Shown here in pieces: positions 8,181 through 17,211 of a stretch of 64,000 nucleotides of DNA. The position numbers were made by a program, and so were the translations under genes. This stretch comes from Streptomyces sp. NBC_01210. Lineage in GTDB: Bacteria; Actinomycetota; Actinomycetes; Streptomycetales; Streptomycetaceae. The DNA lies in contig NZ_CP108549.1 of the NCBI RefSeq assembly GCF_036010325.1, positions 8,184,001 to 8,248,000 of the forward strand. Reading direction: 5' to 3'. Each line of letters begins with the position of its first letter. The first letter of the stretch is position 1. The notes under the pieces were generated by a model. It searched no databases. It saw nothing but the letters and a program-made list of their open reading frames with translations, and was not told the origin of the DNA.

Positions 8181-9535
8181 GACCCGTCACCTCCTGAATC
8201 GGCCGGCAGATCCGCCATGGCGGCCAGATACTCCTTGAAGAAGTCGCACAGCCGTTGTCCTGCCGCGTCGTCGAGGAGAGCGCGCGACCAGCGCAGCGCC
8301 AGATGCAGCCGTCCTCCCGTGCTGGCGGTCGTCACGGTCAGCCCGCGCGGCATCGCGGCGGGAGCCGAGAACCAGACGGCCTCCGCCCGGCCCGCCTCCG
8401 CGAAGTCCAGCGGGTACGGAATGCGCCCGATGTTGCTGAGCAGCGTCGTCGAGGTCCAGGGAGCGGCAGCCCGCCGAAGGCCTCGGGTCAGGGCGGCCCG
8501 CATCCCCACGGGCAGGGCGGGTGCGGTGAGGAGGGCTGCGGCGTGGCCGAGTTGGGGGCGGGGCGCAGACTTCAGGGCGCGGGTGCGTTCCGCGGTACGG
8601 TGCAGCAGGGCGGCGAGAGCCTTTGGGCCGGGCTCCGGCGCGCACTCCTGCGCCCCGAATCCGACCTCCACGAGACGGGTGCCGTTTCCGATGGGCATCT
8701 CGGCGCCGCGGGGCCGGTCGTCGACGGGCATGGTGATACGCATCGGCCGGGGCGGGGCGTCGTGCAGCCGGTTCCAGCGGGCGATCATCAGGCAGGTGGT
8801 GACGAGGAGTTGGTCGTTGACGGTGTAGCCGGCCCCGGCCGGTCGGCGCGGCACCGGCAGCTCGGCCAGCAGCAGTCCGTTTCCGCCGGCTGACCCCCGG
8901 GCATTGGTAGCCGGTGCCACACGGCCGGGCCGGGCCGGCCCGCCCGCGCGGCCGGGCGGCGGTGGCCCCGGCCGCCCCGTCGAGCCGACGGGATTGCGTA
9001 CGGGGGAGGTCGGGAAGACGGCGGCGCCGCCGTACAACTCGGCGGCAGTGGCCAGCACGCGCAGACAGGCGGGCCCGTCCAGGGCGGTGTGGTTGACCGT
9101 CAACAGCAGCACACAGGAACTGCCCGTCGACGACGGCCTCACCACCTCCAACCGGACGGGTGGGGAGACGGACAGCGGCGGAGCCTCGGCCAGCGCTCTG
9201 GCCCTGGCCTGCTCCAGCGCACCGGGCCCCGGCTCCGGGAAGCCGACCGGATCCACGTCCGGGGTACCCGTCAGCTCCCATTCGTAGCGCCGCCGGTACC
9301 AGGGGCCGGGAGCCTCGCGCACCAGAATCCGCGGGTGCCGGCGCAAGGCCTCGCCGAACGCGGCCCGAAGCCGCTCCGGATCCGGCTGCCGGGGCAGGTG
9401 CACCTCTATGTGTACGGTCTCGGGCTCCTCCTCGCGCAGACAGTGCCGGGAGATCTCGTCGACGACCGGAAACGGAATCCGGTCCGGAGCGGGCTCGGGC
9501 GGCCGCCCGGGCCTGGCGGGTTGCAGGGCGGTCAT
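8177..9535 (-). CDS. Stand-alone condensation-superfamily acyltransferase (PapA-like)
   Basis: A 452-residue protein of the CoA-dependent acyltransferase/condensation superfamily, without carrier or adenylation domains. The active-site motif HHxxxDG appears as NHTALDG near residue 168: the catalytic second His and the DG are kept, while the first His is Asn. A late YTVNDQLLVTTCLMIARW segment and FAEAGRAEAVWFSAP match the second half of the fold. Such free-standing enzymes acylate glycolipids or alcohols (PapA type). The overlap with the AftD-like gene (ATGA) argues that it acylates the product of that pathway. The Pro/Gly-rich stretch near residue 205 is a probable linker. Confidence 0.82.
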   Translation of the reverse strand: MTALQPARPGRPPEPAPDRIPFPVVDEISRHCLREEEPETVHIEVHLPRQPDPERLRAAFGEALRRHPRILVREAPGPWYRRRYEWELTGTPDVDPVGFPEPGPGALEQARARALAEAPPLSVSPPVRLEVVRPSSTGSSCVLLLTVNHTALDGPACLRVLATAAELYGGAAVFPTSPVRNPVGSTGRPGPPPPGRAGGPARPGRVAPATNARGSAGGNGLLLAELPVPRRPAGAGYTVNDQLLVTTCLMIARWNRLHDAPPRPMRITMPVDDRPRGAEMPIGNGTRLVEVGFGAQECAPEPGPKALAALLHRTAERTRALKSAPRPQLGHAAALLTAPALPVGMRAALTRGLRRAAAPWTSTTLLSNIGRIPYPLDFAEAGRAEAVWFSAPAAMPRGLTVTTASTGGRLHLALRWSRALLDDAAGQRLCDFFKEYLAAMADLPADSGGDGS

Positions 9536-12500
9536 CTCGGCGGAGTCTCCCTTTGGTTGAGCGCCACGTTGCCGGGCGGTTCAGCGTTGGGCGCAGGGCC
9601 AGGAACGGGGCGCCCGGCAGGGCCGTTTGCGGACCGCACCCGTTGGGGCAGGGGCTGCGGGTCCGGTGCCGCGGAGGCAGGAGTCGCCCGTACCCGCCGG
9701 TCCACGGTGACCACGGCCGCGCACAGCGCGATGAGCGCCAGCAGTTGGGCCGCCGGGCCGAACGCGCCCCGGCCGGCGGAGACCGGATCGCCCGCCCCGG
9801 TCGCGGCCGCGATACCGGCGCCGGCCATCGCCACCAGTGCGATCGGCACCAGCAGGGAGTGCCGCAGGCGGGCAACTACCGCCAGCGCGGGGACGATCAG
9901 CGCGAAGGGACCCGCCACGACCGCGACCACCAGGGTCAGCGCGACGCAGCCCAGAACCCATCCGGGCGCCGGTGGGGCCTTCGCCACGGAAGCCGGGTTG
10001 CCGCCCCGGCGGCGTACCAGCGCGAGACCCGCCAGCAGCGCCACCGCCACCGCGCCGCCGATCATCCCGATGTCGTAGAGCAGCACGGGTTCGTACTCGA
10101 GCTCGACCGTGCCGCCCGCGCCTGCGGGGATCAGCCAGGCCTGCTGCCAGCCGTCGATCCGCAACGGGATCAGCTTCTTGCCGTTCAGGGTGGCTTTCCA
10201 GCCGTCGTTGGCGTTTTCGTACATCTGGAGGTAGCCGGCCTCGCCCGCGCCGACGGTCACGGACCGCCGGTCGCCGCGCCAGTCGGCCGCGGTCGCCGTC
10301 CGCTGTTTGCTCATGGCGGGCGGGCGGACCTCGCCGCGGGTCAGTGTGATGTCGGTGAGCGCGAGGGGACCTTCGTCGCCCGCCTCCACCTGGTGCAGTC
10401 CTCGGCCCAGCGGAAGAGTGCCCTCCGGTGTATGGCAGAGCGTGACATCGACGGGCCGGCGCTCGGTCAGATCGCGCACCGTTCCGGACGCGCTCGTCGC
10501 GTGCAGCGTGCCGTCGACGGCGAGGGGCGGACCCTCGCCGCACGGCACGGAGAACCTTGAGCGCGAGGCCGGCGGTGGTGTGCGCAGGTCGGCGAGTGCC
10601 GGAATGTAGACCTCGCTGAGGCCCACCGGCAATTGCATCGGGTTGTCGGCGACGGGGTTGTGGACGGTCAGCGGCGCGGCCCGGCTGATGGTGATGTCGA
10701 GCCGGTCCGTGGTGATCGGCTCGAAGCGGGCCAGGCCGTTCTCGTCGACGCCGGCCGTCACGGCGCCGTTCGGGGTGCTGATCAGTATCTGCTCGGGCCG
10801 GGTGGAGAGTCCGCCCGCGGCCGCGAGGACGATCTCGTCGATGGTCTTCCGGCCGGGCCAGCGCAGATGAATGACCGGCCGGTCGCCGGCGATCCATGCG
10901 GTGGTCAGGTCCTCGTCGACGAGATTGCGCGGGCTGAGGCCGTTCCCGAGCCGGCTGGTCGAGTCGGCGGTCGCCGTGATCCGCCGCCCCTGCCGCGGAT
11001 CGGCACCGGTGACCAGCCGGTCCAACGCCTCGCCCGGCACCGGCAGCGCCTTGGCCGTGACGGCGAAGTCTCCGCCCCGGCCGACGCCGAACCGGCGGTG
11101 CAGTCCCTCTTCGGCCGAGACCGGCGAGAGGCCGCCCGGGTCGCTGCCGCGATGGAGCGAGAAGACCTCGGCCCGGGCCTCGTTGTCGTGCGCGTCGGTG
11201 GGAAGCCGGAGCAGCCGGGTCACCTGGACGCCGGGGACGGCGACCTCGCTGAAGCCCGCGCCGCCCAGTCCGGCCTTGGGGGACTGGGCCGCCAGGACGG
11301 TGATCTTCAGCCACTTGGCCTGCCCCGCCGGCGCCTTGACCGGCTGCGGGCTTCCGTTCGGTGCCAGCGGGCTGTCCTCGAAGCCCTGGTCGGTCTCGAC
11401 CCGTACGAGTGTGGGGGCGGCCCGCATTCCGTCGCCGGGCAGCGGGGTGAGCTGAAGCGAGGCGGGGATGCCGGTGGGCGAGGAGAAGCCGATACGGAGC
11501 CACTGGCCTGCGGCGTTTCCCGCACTGCCCTCGGCCCACGCGGTCTGGGGGTTGCCGTCGAAGGCGTTCACCGGGTCGTACTGCGGCAGATGGAACAGCC
11601 AGTTGCCGCTGCTGGAGGCGGTCACCGAGGCGGCGCCCCGCAGGACGGCCGTCGTCTGATGCCCGGTGCCCTTCGTCGGCAGGATCTGCCGCGGTTGCCG
11701 GCCCGGGTCCTGCAGGCTCCCGCTGGGGTTCCGTTCGTCCTCGGTGTAGGTGTACGAGGTGTTGCTGTTGACCAGTCCGAAGCGGGTGTCGGCGCGGCGC
11801 AGCCCGTCCGCGACGTACTGCGCGGCAGGCGTGCCGAGCCCGGGGTGATTGTCCCCGGTGAGCACGGTGGGCCTGCTCCGCAGGCGCGGATCGGCGGACA
11901 GTTGCAGCAGCGTTTCGGGGCCGCCGCTGACCACGGCGGTGTCGGCGACCGCCTGCAGGCCGACCTGTCCTGGCCGCCGGGTGTTGCCGGCGGGCTCATA
12001 GATCTCGACGGCCTGCATCCGCGGGAAGATGCCCTGGACCTGCAACGGTGTGCCGCTGGGGATCCGGCCGCCGGTGAGTACCGGGTTGAATCCGGTGACC
12101 CTCCGGTAGCCGGAGGCTTCCAGGGTGCGCTTCACAGTGATCGGCGGGACGTATCCGATCTGGTCCGGGTCGAGGTCGTTGCGCACGACGACGAAGTAGA
12201 GGCCGGCGCGTGACAAGTAGTCGCGCAGGCCCGGCACTTCACTGCCGCTCATGAGTGCCTGCTCCACCGCGTCCATGGCACGCCGGGATCCGGGCGTACC
12301 GAAGGGCACGAAGTCGCGCTGCGCCCAGCGGGTGTCGGCGAGTACGTCGAAGGGCTGGTCGATGGGCGAGCCCCAGGTGTAGAGGCCGTGGGCGGTGGCG
12401 GGGACGACGAGAGCGCGGCTGTCGGGGGAGTTCTTCGCCAGCCAGTCGGCGGCCTTCGTCCACTGGCCGGGCAGCTCCTTGAAGGCGCCCGGCTGCAGGA

Positions 12501-13806
12501 CCGTCCCGTTCACATACGGCCAGGCCAGGCCCGGCAGGACCAGGAGCGCGGCGATGAGGGGGGCGTGGCGCCGGGCGGGGAACGGCCGGGCCCCGTGGCT
12601 CTCGCTTGCCGTCGCCACCAGGTGCATCAGCCCGAAGGCGAGGGCGAGAGCGAGCCCGGGTTGGAACTTGTAGATACTCCGGAAGGGCCGCAGCGGCCCG
12701 TTCAGCCAGTCCCGAACCGTGTCGTGGAAGGGGGCGCCGAGGGAACCGGCGTATCCGGCCAGGGCGATCAGGACGACAGCCAGCACGGTGAGCAGCAGCC
12801 AGCGGCGCTCGGGCAGATCGCGCCGGGCCAGGCCCGCGAGCCCCAGCGCGGCGGCGAGCGCCGAGCAGAGGATGGTGATCGTCGCGGTCGCCACGGTCCA
12901 GCCGGCGGGCAGCCAGGCTTCGCCGAAGTGGAGGTAGGCGACCCAGTTGCCGGCGCCGCGCAGCAGTTCGGTCGCCGACATCGTGCCGGTGGTGGTGTCG
13001 GCCTGTTCGACGTACGGCATGAAGTCGTCGCCGTAGACGCCGAGCAGCAGCAGTGGGACCACCCACCAGGCGGTGGCGAGCACCACACCGGGAACCCACC
13101 AGGCGATCAGGGCGCGCTTGCGAGGACCTGCCGGGCGGCTGAGCAGATAGAGCCCCACGGGCAGCAGCGCGGCGAGTGTCGATGCCGCGTTGACTCCGCC
13201 CATGAAGGGGATGAGCAACGCGGACGTGGCCGCGGCCACCCGTGGGGTGCGGGTCCCGGTGAGCGGCAGCAGTACCCACGGGAACAGCGCGCCGGGGAGC
13301 GCGGCCGCCGATGTGGAGCCGACGACGATGGTGTAGGTGGGCCACAGTGCGTAGCCGACGGCGCCCAGCAGCCGGGTCCGTGCGCTGCCGATGACCAGGC
13401 GCTCGGCGAGCCGCAGTGCGCCCCAGAACGCGGTGGCCACGATCAGCGAGAGCCACAGCCGCTCGGCCAGCCACACCGGGATGTGCGCGAGGTCGGTGAG
13501 TGCGTAGTACGGGAGGGTCGGGAAGGCGTATCCCGCGTACTGGTTGGCGAGCCCGCCGAATCCGGCGCGGCTCTGCCACAGCTCCCCGAGGTCGCCGATG
13601 AACCTCCATGGGTCGGCGACCACTCCGAGCTTGGTCTCGAACGTCATCCTGCCCGGTGACACGGAGAGGAACGCGACAAGGACCGCAGCCCAGAAGGCCA
13701 GCAGCCACGATCTGCGGCGCGGCCCGTCGCCCGGCGGCGGGGGCGGCACGGTGGGCCGGGGCCGGCCGGGCCGGCTCGGGGGGAGGGTCAACGTCGTCTC
13801 AGCCAC
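9532..13806 (-). CDS. AftD-like alpha-(1->3)-arabinofuranosyltransferase family protein (GT-C), 1424 aa
   Basis: A very large integral membrane glycosyltransferase of the DUF3367/AftD family, which uses polyprenyl-phosphate sugars outside the membrane. The N-terminal third holds many helices; after the first comes the acidic loop TFETKLGVVADPWRF, matching the GT-C active-site loop, and then ANQYAGYAFP. The extracytoplasmic middle has two discoidin (F5/8 type C)-like carbohydrate-binding regions, seen as NAFDGNPQTAW and NLVDEDLTTAWIAG. C-terminal helices follow. The GTG at 13806 overlaps the previous stop by 8 nt. Streptomyces lacks mycobacterial arabinogalactan, so the acceptor here is open. 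Confidence 0.88.
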   Translation of the reverse strand: MAETTLTLPPSRPGRPRPTVPPPPPGDGPRRRSWLLAFWAAVLVAFLSVSPGRMTFETKLGVVADPWRFIGDLGELWQSRAGFGGLANQYAGYAFPTLPYYALTDLAHIPVWLAERLWLSLIVATAFWGALRLAERLVIGSARTRLLGAVGYALWPTYTIVVGSTSAAALPGALFPWVLLPLTGTRTPRVAAATSALLIPFMGGVNAASTLAALLPVGLYLLSRPAGPRKRALIAWWVPGVVLATAWWVVPLLLLGVYGDDFMPYVEQADTTTGTMSATELLRGAGNWVAYLHFGEAWLPAGWTVATATITILCSALAAALGLAGLARRDLPERRWLLLTVLAVVLIALAGYAGSLGAPFHDTVRDWLNGPLRPFRSIYKFQPGLALALAFGLMHLVATASESHGARPFPARRHAPLIAALLVLPGLAWPYVNGTVLQPGAFKELPGQWTKAADWLAKNSPDSRALVVPATAHGLYTWGSPIDQPFDVLADTRWAQRDFVPFGTPGSRRAMDAVEQALMSGSEVPGLRDYLSRAGLYFVVVRNDLDPDQIGYVPPITVKRTLEASGYRRVTGFNPVLTGGRIPSGTPLQVQGIFPRMQAVEIYEPAGNTRRPGQVGLQAVADTAVVSGGPETLLQLSADPRLRSRPTVLTGDNHPGLGTPAAQYVADGLRRADTRFGLVNSNTSYTYTEDERNPSGSLQDPGRQPRQILPTKGTGHQTTAVLRGAASVTASSSGNWLFHLPQYDPVNAFDGNPQTAWAEGSAGNAAGQWLRIGFSSPTGIPASLQLTPLPGDGMRAAPTLVRVETDQGFEDSPLAPNGSPQPVKAPAGQAKWLKITVLAAQSPKAGLGGAGFSEVAVPGVQVTRLLRLPTDAHDNEARAEVFSLHRGSDPGGLSPVSAEEGLHRRFGVGRGGDFAVTAKALPVPGEALDRLVTGADPRQGRRITATADSTSRLGNGLSPRNLVDEDLTTAWIAGDRPVIHLRWPGRKTIDEIVLAAAGGLSTRPEQILISTPNGAVTAGVDENGLARFEPITTDRLDITISRAAPLTVHNPVADNPMQLPVGLSEVYIPALADLRTPPPASRSRFSVPCGEGPPLAVDGTLHATSASGTVRDLTERRPVDVTLCHTPEGTLPLGRGLHQVEAGDEGPLALTDITLTRGEVRPPAMSKQRTATAADWRGDRRSVTVGAGEAGYLQMYENANDGWKATLNGKKLIPLRIDGWQQAWLIPAGAGGTVELEYEPVLLYDIGMIGGAVAVALLAGLALVRRRGGNPASVAKAPPAPGWVLGCVALTLVVAVVAGPFALIVPALAVVARLRHSLLVPIALVAMAGAGIAAATGAGDPVSAGRGAFGPAAQLLALIALCAAVVTVDRRVRATPASAAPDPQPLPQRVRSANGPAGRPVPGPAPNAEPPGNVALNQRETPPR

Positions 13807-14569
13807 GGGTGGCTCGCAGTGGGCTGTCCATCGCTGCTGCCGTTTCTGTTCGGCGCCGGAGGATGAGGAGGAGGTTCCAGGTGGCGATCTCGCGCAGGCC
13901 CGGGACGCGGGTGACGGCCTGCGCGAGGAACGGCCAGTACCGCGAGCGGGCAGTGACGAGGGACACGTCCTCGCGGGCACGTACCTGACGCAGGGTCGGA
14001 CCGATATGGATCGCGAACAGGTTCTCGCCGAGGGCGTGCTTGGCGGGGCGCCCGGTCCGTCTCAGGTACCGGGCGCGGGCGCGGTCCGCGCCCAGGTAGT
14101 GCCAGGGTGCCCACTCGTGACCGCCCCAGGGGGAGAGCCAGTTGGTGAACGAGACGTAGATCAGCCCGCCCCGCCGGGTGACGCGGATCAGTTCGCTGAG
14201 GAAGGTCTGCGGGTCGGCGACATGTTCCAGCACATTGGAGGAGAAGCAGATGTCGGCGACGCCGTCGGCCAGGGGCAGCAGATAGCCGTCGGCGACCACC
14301 GAGCCCGCGGGGAGGATGCCCCGCGCGCCCAGTTCCCGCAGGTCGGGCTCGAAGAGAAAGCTCTGTGCTCCGCGCCGCCGGAACTCCTCGGTGAAGTGGC
14401 CGCGTCCGCCGCCCACATCCACCACCAGCCGGTCGCGCAGGGGCATCTGCCGCTCGAGCTGGTCGGCCGCGTCATGGGCGAGCAGGGTGTAACACCGGTC
14501 CGGATCGGACTGCTCGCCCATGAACGCCCGGAAGAGAGTGAGGGACCTGCGGATGGAGGGGTCCTTCAC
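13799..14569 (-). CDS. Class I SAM-dependent methyltransferase
   Basis: A 256-residue methyltransferase with motif I VVDVGGGRGHFTEEF, then FLFEPDLRE, the post-I SSNVLEHVADP and GGLIYVSFTNWLSPWGGHEW. The last is typical of methyltransferases beside AftD-like genes and glycosyltransferases. The GTG at 14569 overlaps the glycosyltransferase stop as GTGA; longer in-frame starts up to 14893 run through the other gene and are not credible. It probably modifies a sugar of the same glycan. Confidence 0.9.
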   Translation of the reverse strand: MKDPSIRRSLTLFRAFMGEQSDPDRCYTLLAHDAADQLERQMPLRDRLVVDVGGGRGHFTEEFRRRGAQSFLFEPDLRELGARGILPAGSVVADGYLLPLADGVADICFSSNVLEHVADPQTFLSELIRVTRRGGLIYVSFTNWLSPWGGHEWAPWHYLGADRARARYLRRTGRPAKHALGENLFAIHIGPTLRQVRAREDVSLVTARSRYWPFLAQAVTRVPGLREIATWNLLLILRRRTETAAAMDSPLRATRG

Positions 14570-15732
14570 GGCCGGTCCATCCGCCGTGGCGCGGCCTCCG
14601 CGGCCGCCGCCCGGAACTGCCGGACCGTGGCGCCCCAGCGGAAGTGCGCCGCCCGCTGCCCGGCCGCCCGGCCGAGCGCCTCGCGCCGCTCGGGGCTGAG
14701 CGCCAGCGTGCACCAGGCCGCGGCGAACGAACTCTCGCCGCGGGCCAGCACACCGGTGACGCCGTCGTCGATCGAGTCTCTGAGTCCGGGCACGTCGAAG
14801 CCGATGGCGGGCGTGGACCGGGCCGCCGCCTCGGTCACCACCAGCCCCCATCCCTCGACGAGCGAGGGATGCAGCAACACCCAGGCCGCGCACAGCAGCC
14901 GGTGCTTCTCGGCCTCCGAGACCCGGCCGGTGAAGGTCACGCCGGGCCCGGCGAGAGCCTCGAGCCGGGCGCGTTCCGGCCCGTCACCGACGATGACGAG
15001 TCGGCCTGCGGTGACCGGTCTGACCCTCTCCCACAGACGCAGCAACAGCTCGATCCGCTTGTACTCGACGAGGCGTCCCACGGCGAGGAACAGCGGCTCC
15101 GCCGATTTGGGGGCGAGCGGGCCCGGATCCTCGACACCGTTGTGGACGAGCCGGATCCGCTCGCGCGGGACACCGAGGCCCTGGAGCGCGTCGGCCGTGG
15201 AAGGTGAGACGGCGACCAGCAGGTTGCCGCTGTGGGCGCGAGTCAGTGCCCAGCGCTCGAGCCGTCGGCCGAGCCGAGCGGCGGGGCCGGGGAAACGCTC
15301 GGTCCAGATGTCGGTGTGCACATGGTTGACCAGGCAGAGCGTAGGCCCGCGGTGCCACAGCGGGGCGAGGTACGGCATGCCGTTGCACACCTCGACGAAC
15401 AGGTCGCAGTCACCGACCTGCCGTTCGAAGGCGCGGCGGGCGCGCAGGAAGTGTCCGGCGTCCCCGCCGGCCGAGACCACGCGGTAGTCGCGGAAGGCGG
15501 CGGGACCGCCGCACAGGAGCGTGACCTGGTGGCCGTGGGCGGTGAGCCCGTCGGCGATACGGTCGATCAGCAGTTCGGAGCCGCCGGCGGCCGGGTTGCC
15601 GAGGTCGCGGCGGGCGAGGAAGACGATCCGGCGCGGATGCGGAGGAGGGCCGGAAGAAGGTTCGTGCTCCGGAGACTTCGGCCGGTGGTGGGGTAGTGGC
15701 GCGCGCAACATGGGGGGTACGTGCTGGGGCAT
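14566..15732 (-). CDS. GT4-family glycosyltransferase
   Basis: A 388-residue GT-B fold, retaining glycosyltransferase. The N-terminal Rossmann domain has DLGNPAAGGSELLIDRIAD; the C-terminal domain has the GT4 donor-binding set VGRLVEYKRIELLL, IVGDGPERARLEAL and the E(x)7E-type HPSLVEGWGLVVTEAAA. It uses a nucleotide-activated sugar on the cytoplasmic face. The ATG at 15732 has GGAG 5 nt before it. First gene of the seven-gene operon, all of whose junctions overlap or lie within 4 nt. Confidence 0.92.
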   Translation of the reverse strand: MPQHVPPMLRAPLPHHRPKSPEHEPSSGPPPHPRRIVFLARRDLGNPAAGGSELLIDRIADGLTAHGHQVTLLCGGPAAFRDYRVVSAGGDAGHFLRARRAFERQVGDCDLFVEVCNGMPYLAPLWHRGPTLCLVNHVHTDIWTERFPGPAARLGRRLERWALTRAHSGNLLVAVSPSTADALQGLGVPRERIRLVHNGVEDPGPLAPKSAEPLFLAVGRLVEYKRIELLLRLWERVRPVTAGRLVIVGDGPERARLEALAGPGVTFTGRVSEAEKHRLLCAAWVLLHPSLVEGWGLVVTEAAARSTPAIGFDVPGLRDSIDDGVTGVLARGESSFAAAWCTLALSPERREALGRAAGQRAAHFRWGATVRQFRAAAAEAAPRRMDRP

Positions 15733-15881
15733 TCGAGCTCCAACTCGCCTTGAGGTGCGGGACGGTGGGGGGCGTTGGGGGCACGAGCGGCCTGGGGCGG
15801 GGTGGGGTGGGGTTGGTAGTGTCCGCCCGGCTGTTCGATGCCGCTACTCACGGCGGTGACAAATTTGGCCTGCTGTTGAGC

Positions 15882-15894
15882 TGACACCGCGTCA
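15882..15894. promoter_or_regulatory. TGAC-N5-GTCA palindrome upstream of the glycosyltransferase operon
   Basis: TGAC-ACCGC-GTCA lies 150 bp upstream of the glycosyltransferase start, in the 176-bp gap before the DUF3068 gene. The same half-sites and spacing occur at 16931-16943 upstream of the DUF3068 gene. A shared regulator is possible; no other promoter element is clear in this gap. Confidence 0.35.
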
Positions 15895-15908
15895 CATTGT
15901 GCGCATTG

Positions 15909-16856
15909 CTAGGGATTCGGGCGTACCCTGCCGCGCACGACGAGTACGACCCCGGCGGCTGCCAGCACGAGCCCGGCCGCTCCTGCGCCAATCGGCGCGA
16001 TGTCACCCAGCGCCCGCAGTCTGCCGCTGTCCGACTTCGCCAGCGCCACCATCTCGCGCTGGGTGTCCTGGGTGAACTCCAGCCCCGCGCTGTCCAGCAG
16101 AACCACCTTCGCCTCGTCGGCACCGGGGGCGCGCAGTGTCTTGCGGGGAGCGATCCTCGCGTTCATGATGCGGCCGGTCCGCCGGTCGACGACGAGCTCG
16201 ATGCCCTTGTTGGCGTACCACTCCTCGGCATGGACCTGGCTCTGCTTCGGCAGGCCGACCAGCCGCCCCGGTACCTGGCGGGTGCCGGTCCGGGTGTCGT
16301 TCACGGATCCGGTGAACCGATAACCCTCGTAGCCCGCGACCTTCCTGGTGCCCTTGAACTCCAGCCGCACGGTGGCTCCGAGCGTGTTGTCCCACCAGAG
16401 GTAACCGCGCTTCTGCACGTCGAAGGGGAACTTGAGGTAGGCCTCGCCCTGATACTCCGGCGTCTCCCCGCAGCAGTGCACCGGAGCGTTGGTCCTGCGG
16501 TCGGTCACCCAGCGCTCCAGCGTCCACTGGTAGGACCTGCGCGGGTCGCGGAAGGCCAGCGTGTCCGGCGTGTCGATGGCTGTGGACACGTCCCACACCG
16601 CCCGCCCGCTGCGCTCGCTCGCGGCGACATCGCCCAGCACCCGCCGGGTGATGGTGATCGGTTTGTCCCGGACGGGTCTGACGTTGGTGGTGTCGAAATA
16701 CTCGCCGGTGCCGGTGAACACCGTGGTGACATCGACATCGGTCGGGGTGCGTTCGGCGCGTGGTTCCACGTAGCGGGCGAGCATCGGAGCCAGTACGAGC
16801 AGAAAGACGCCGACACCCAACAGGACCAGCGACAACGGCGAAGCGGTACGACGCAT
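15909..16856 (-). CDS. DUF3068 (PorA-family) membrane-anchored protein
   Basis: A 315-residue protein with one N-terminal transmembrane helix (LVLLGVGVFLLVLAPMLARY), a large extracytoplasmic domain of about 240 residues containing CCGETPEYQGEAYLKFPFD and GYEGYRFTG, and a C-terminal helix ending in a basic tail. This architecture and sequence match DUF3068, found beside AftD-like genes in actinobacteria. ATG 16856 is preferred to GTG 16865, because the GGGAG ribosome-binding site would be only 1 nt from the GTG. A good minus-strand promoter lies upstream. A role in envelope assembly is inferred. Confidence 0.87.
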   Translation of the reverse strand: MRRTASPLSLVLLGVGVFLLVLAPMLARYVEPRAERTPTDVDVTTVFTGTGEYFDTTNVRPVRDKPITITRRVLGDVAASERSGRAVWDVSTAIDTPDTLAFRDPRRSYQWTLERWVTDRRTNAPVHCCGETPEYQGEAYLKFPFDVQKRGYLWWDNTLGATVRLEFKGTRKVAGYEGYRFTGSVNDTRTGTRQVPGRLVGLPKQSQVHAEEWYANKGIELVVDRRTGRIMNARIAPRKTLRAPGADEAKVVLLDSAGLEFTQDTQREMVALAKSDSGRLRALGDIAPIGAGAAGLVLAAAGVVLVVRGRVRPNP

Positions 16857-16914
16857 GGGGGGCACTCCCGGGCCGATGGTGGATTCAGGACGGTGCGCGT
16901 CTGTACGGGCCGGG

Positions 16915-16944
16915 ACCGTAAGCGCCCTCTTGACGGAGTGTCAA
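16915..16944 (-). promoter_or_regulatory. Promoter of the DUF3068 gene with embedded palindrome
   Basis: On the minus strand TTGACA (16944-16939) is followed after 18 nt by TACGGT (16920-16915), a near-consensus housekeeping promoter about 60 bp upstream of the DUF3068 start. The -35 box lies inside the perfect inverted repeat TTGAC-GGAGT-GTCAA (16930-16944). The opposite strand offers TTGACG then CAGACT 18 nt later for the DUF2613 gene, so one operator could control both directions. Confidence 0.6.
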
Positions 16945-17021
16945 TGCCCCTCACAGACTGGGCAATCGCCGAGCCGGGGCCGTGGGGCGGGGTGCCTTCC
17001 GACCGAAAGGCTCGCTGGACC

Positions 17022-17186
17022 ATGCACAGACTCACCGCTGCCGTGCTGACCGCCATGGCCGCCGCCGTCCTCGCCGTGGGGGCTGCCTTCGGCATCGTTG
17101 CCGCTCTGAATGTCACGCCCGAGCAGCCCAATGTGCCCCTCGTCTCGTTCGAGACGGGTCGGCCGACAGCGTCCCCGCAGCCGTAG
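17022..17186 (+). CDS. DUF2613-type small membrane/secreted protein (54 aa)
   Basis: A 54-residue protein with one hydrophobic segment (AAVLTAMAAAVLAVGAAFG) and a short polar tail, typical of DUF2613. In mycobacteria a member of this family (Rv0236A) lies beside aftD, so its presence next to the AftD-like operon and DUF3068 is conserved context rather than chance. A weak GAAAGG ribosome-binding site is 12 nt upstream of the ATG. It ends 25 bp before the PucR regulator. Function unknown; probably a membrane accessory. Confidence 0.72.
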   Translation: MHRLTAAVLTAMAAAVLAVGAAFGIVAALNVTPEQPNVPLVSFETGRPTASPQP

Positions 17187-17211
17187 CCGACCAGCAGCGA
17201 GGGAGGAAGCC

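Noticed and set aside
8177..9535. Part of a nonribosomal peptide synthetase
   Set aside because: No adenylation, carrier or thioesterase domains are nearby; the protein is free-standing in a glycan operon.
8187..9875. 562-codon minus-strand frame overlapping the acyltransferase
   Set aside because: Shadow of the acyltransferase and AftD-like genes in another frame; Arg/Ala/Pro-rich without motifs.
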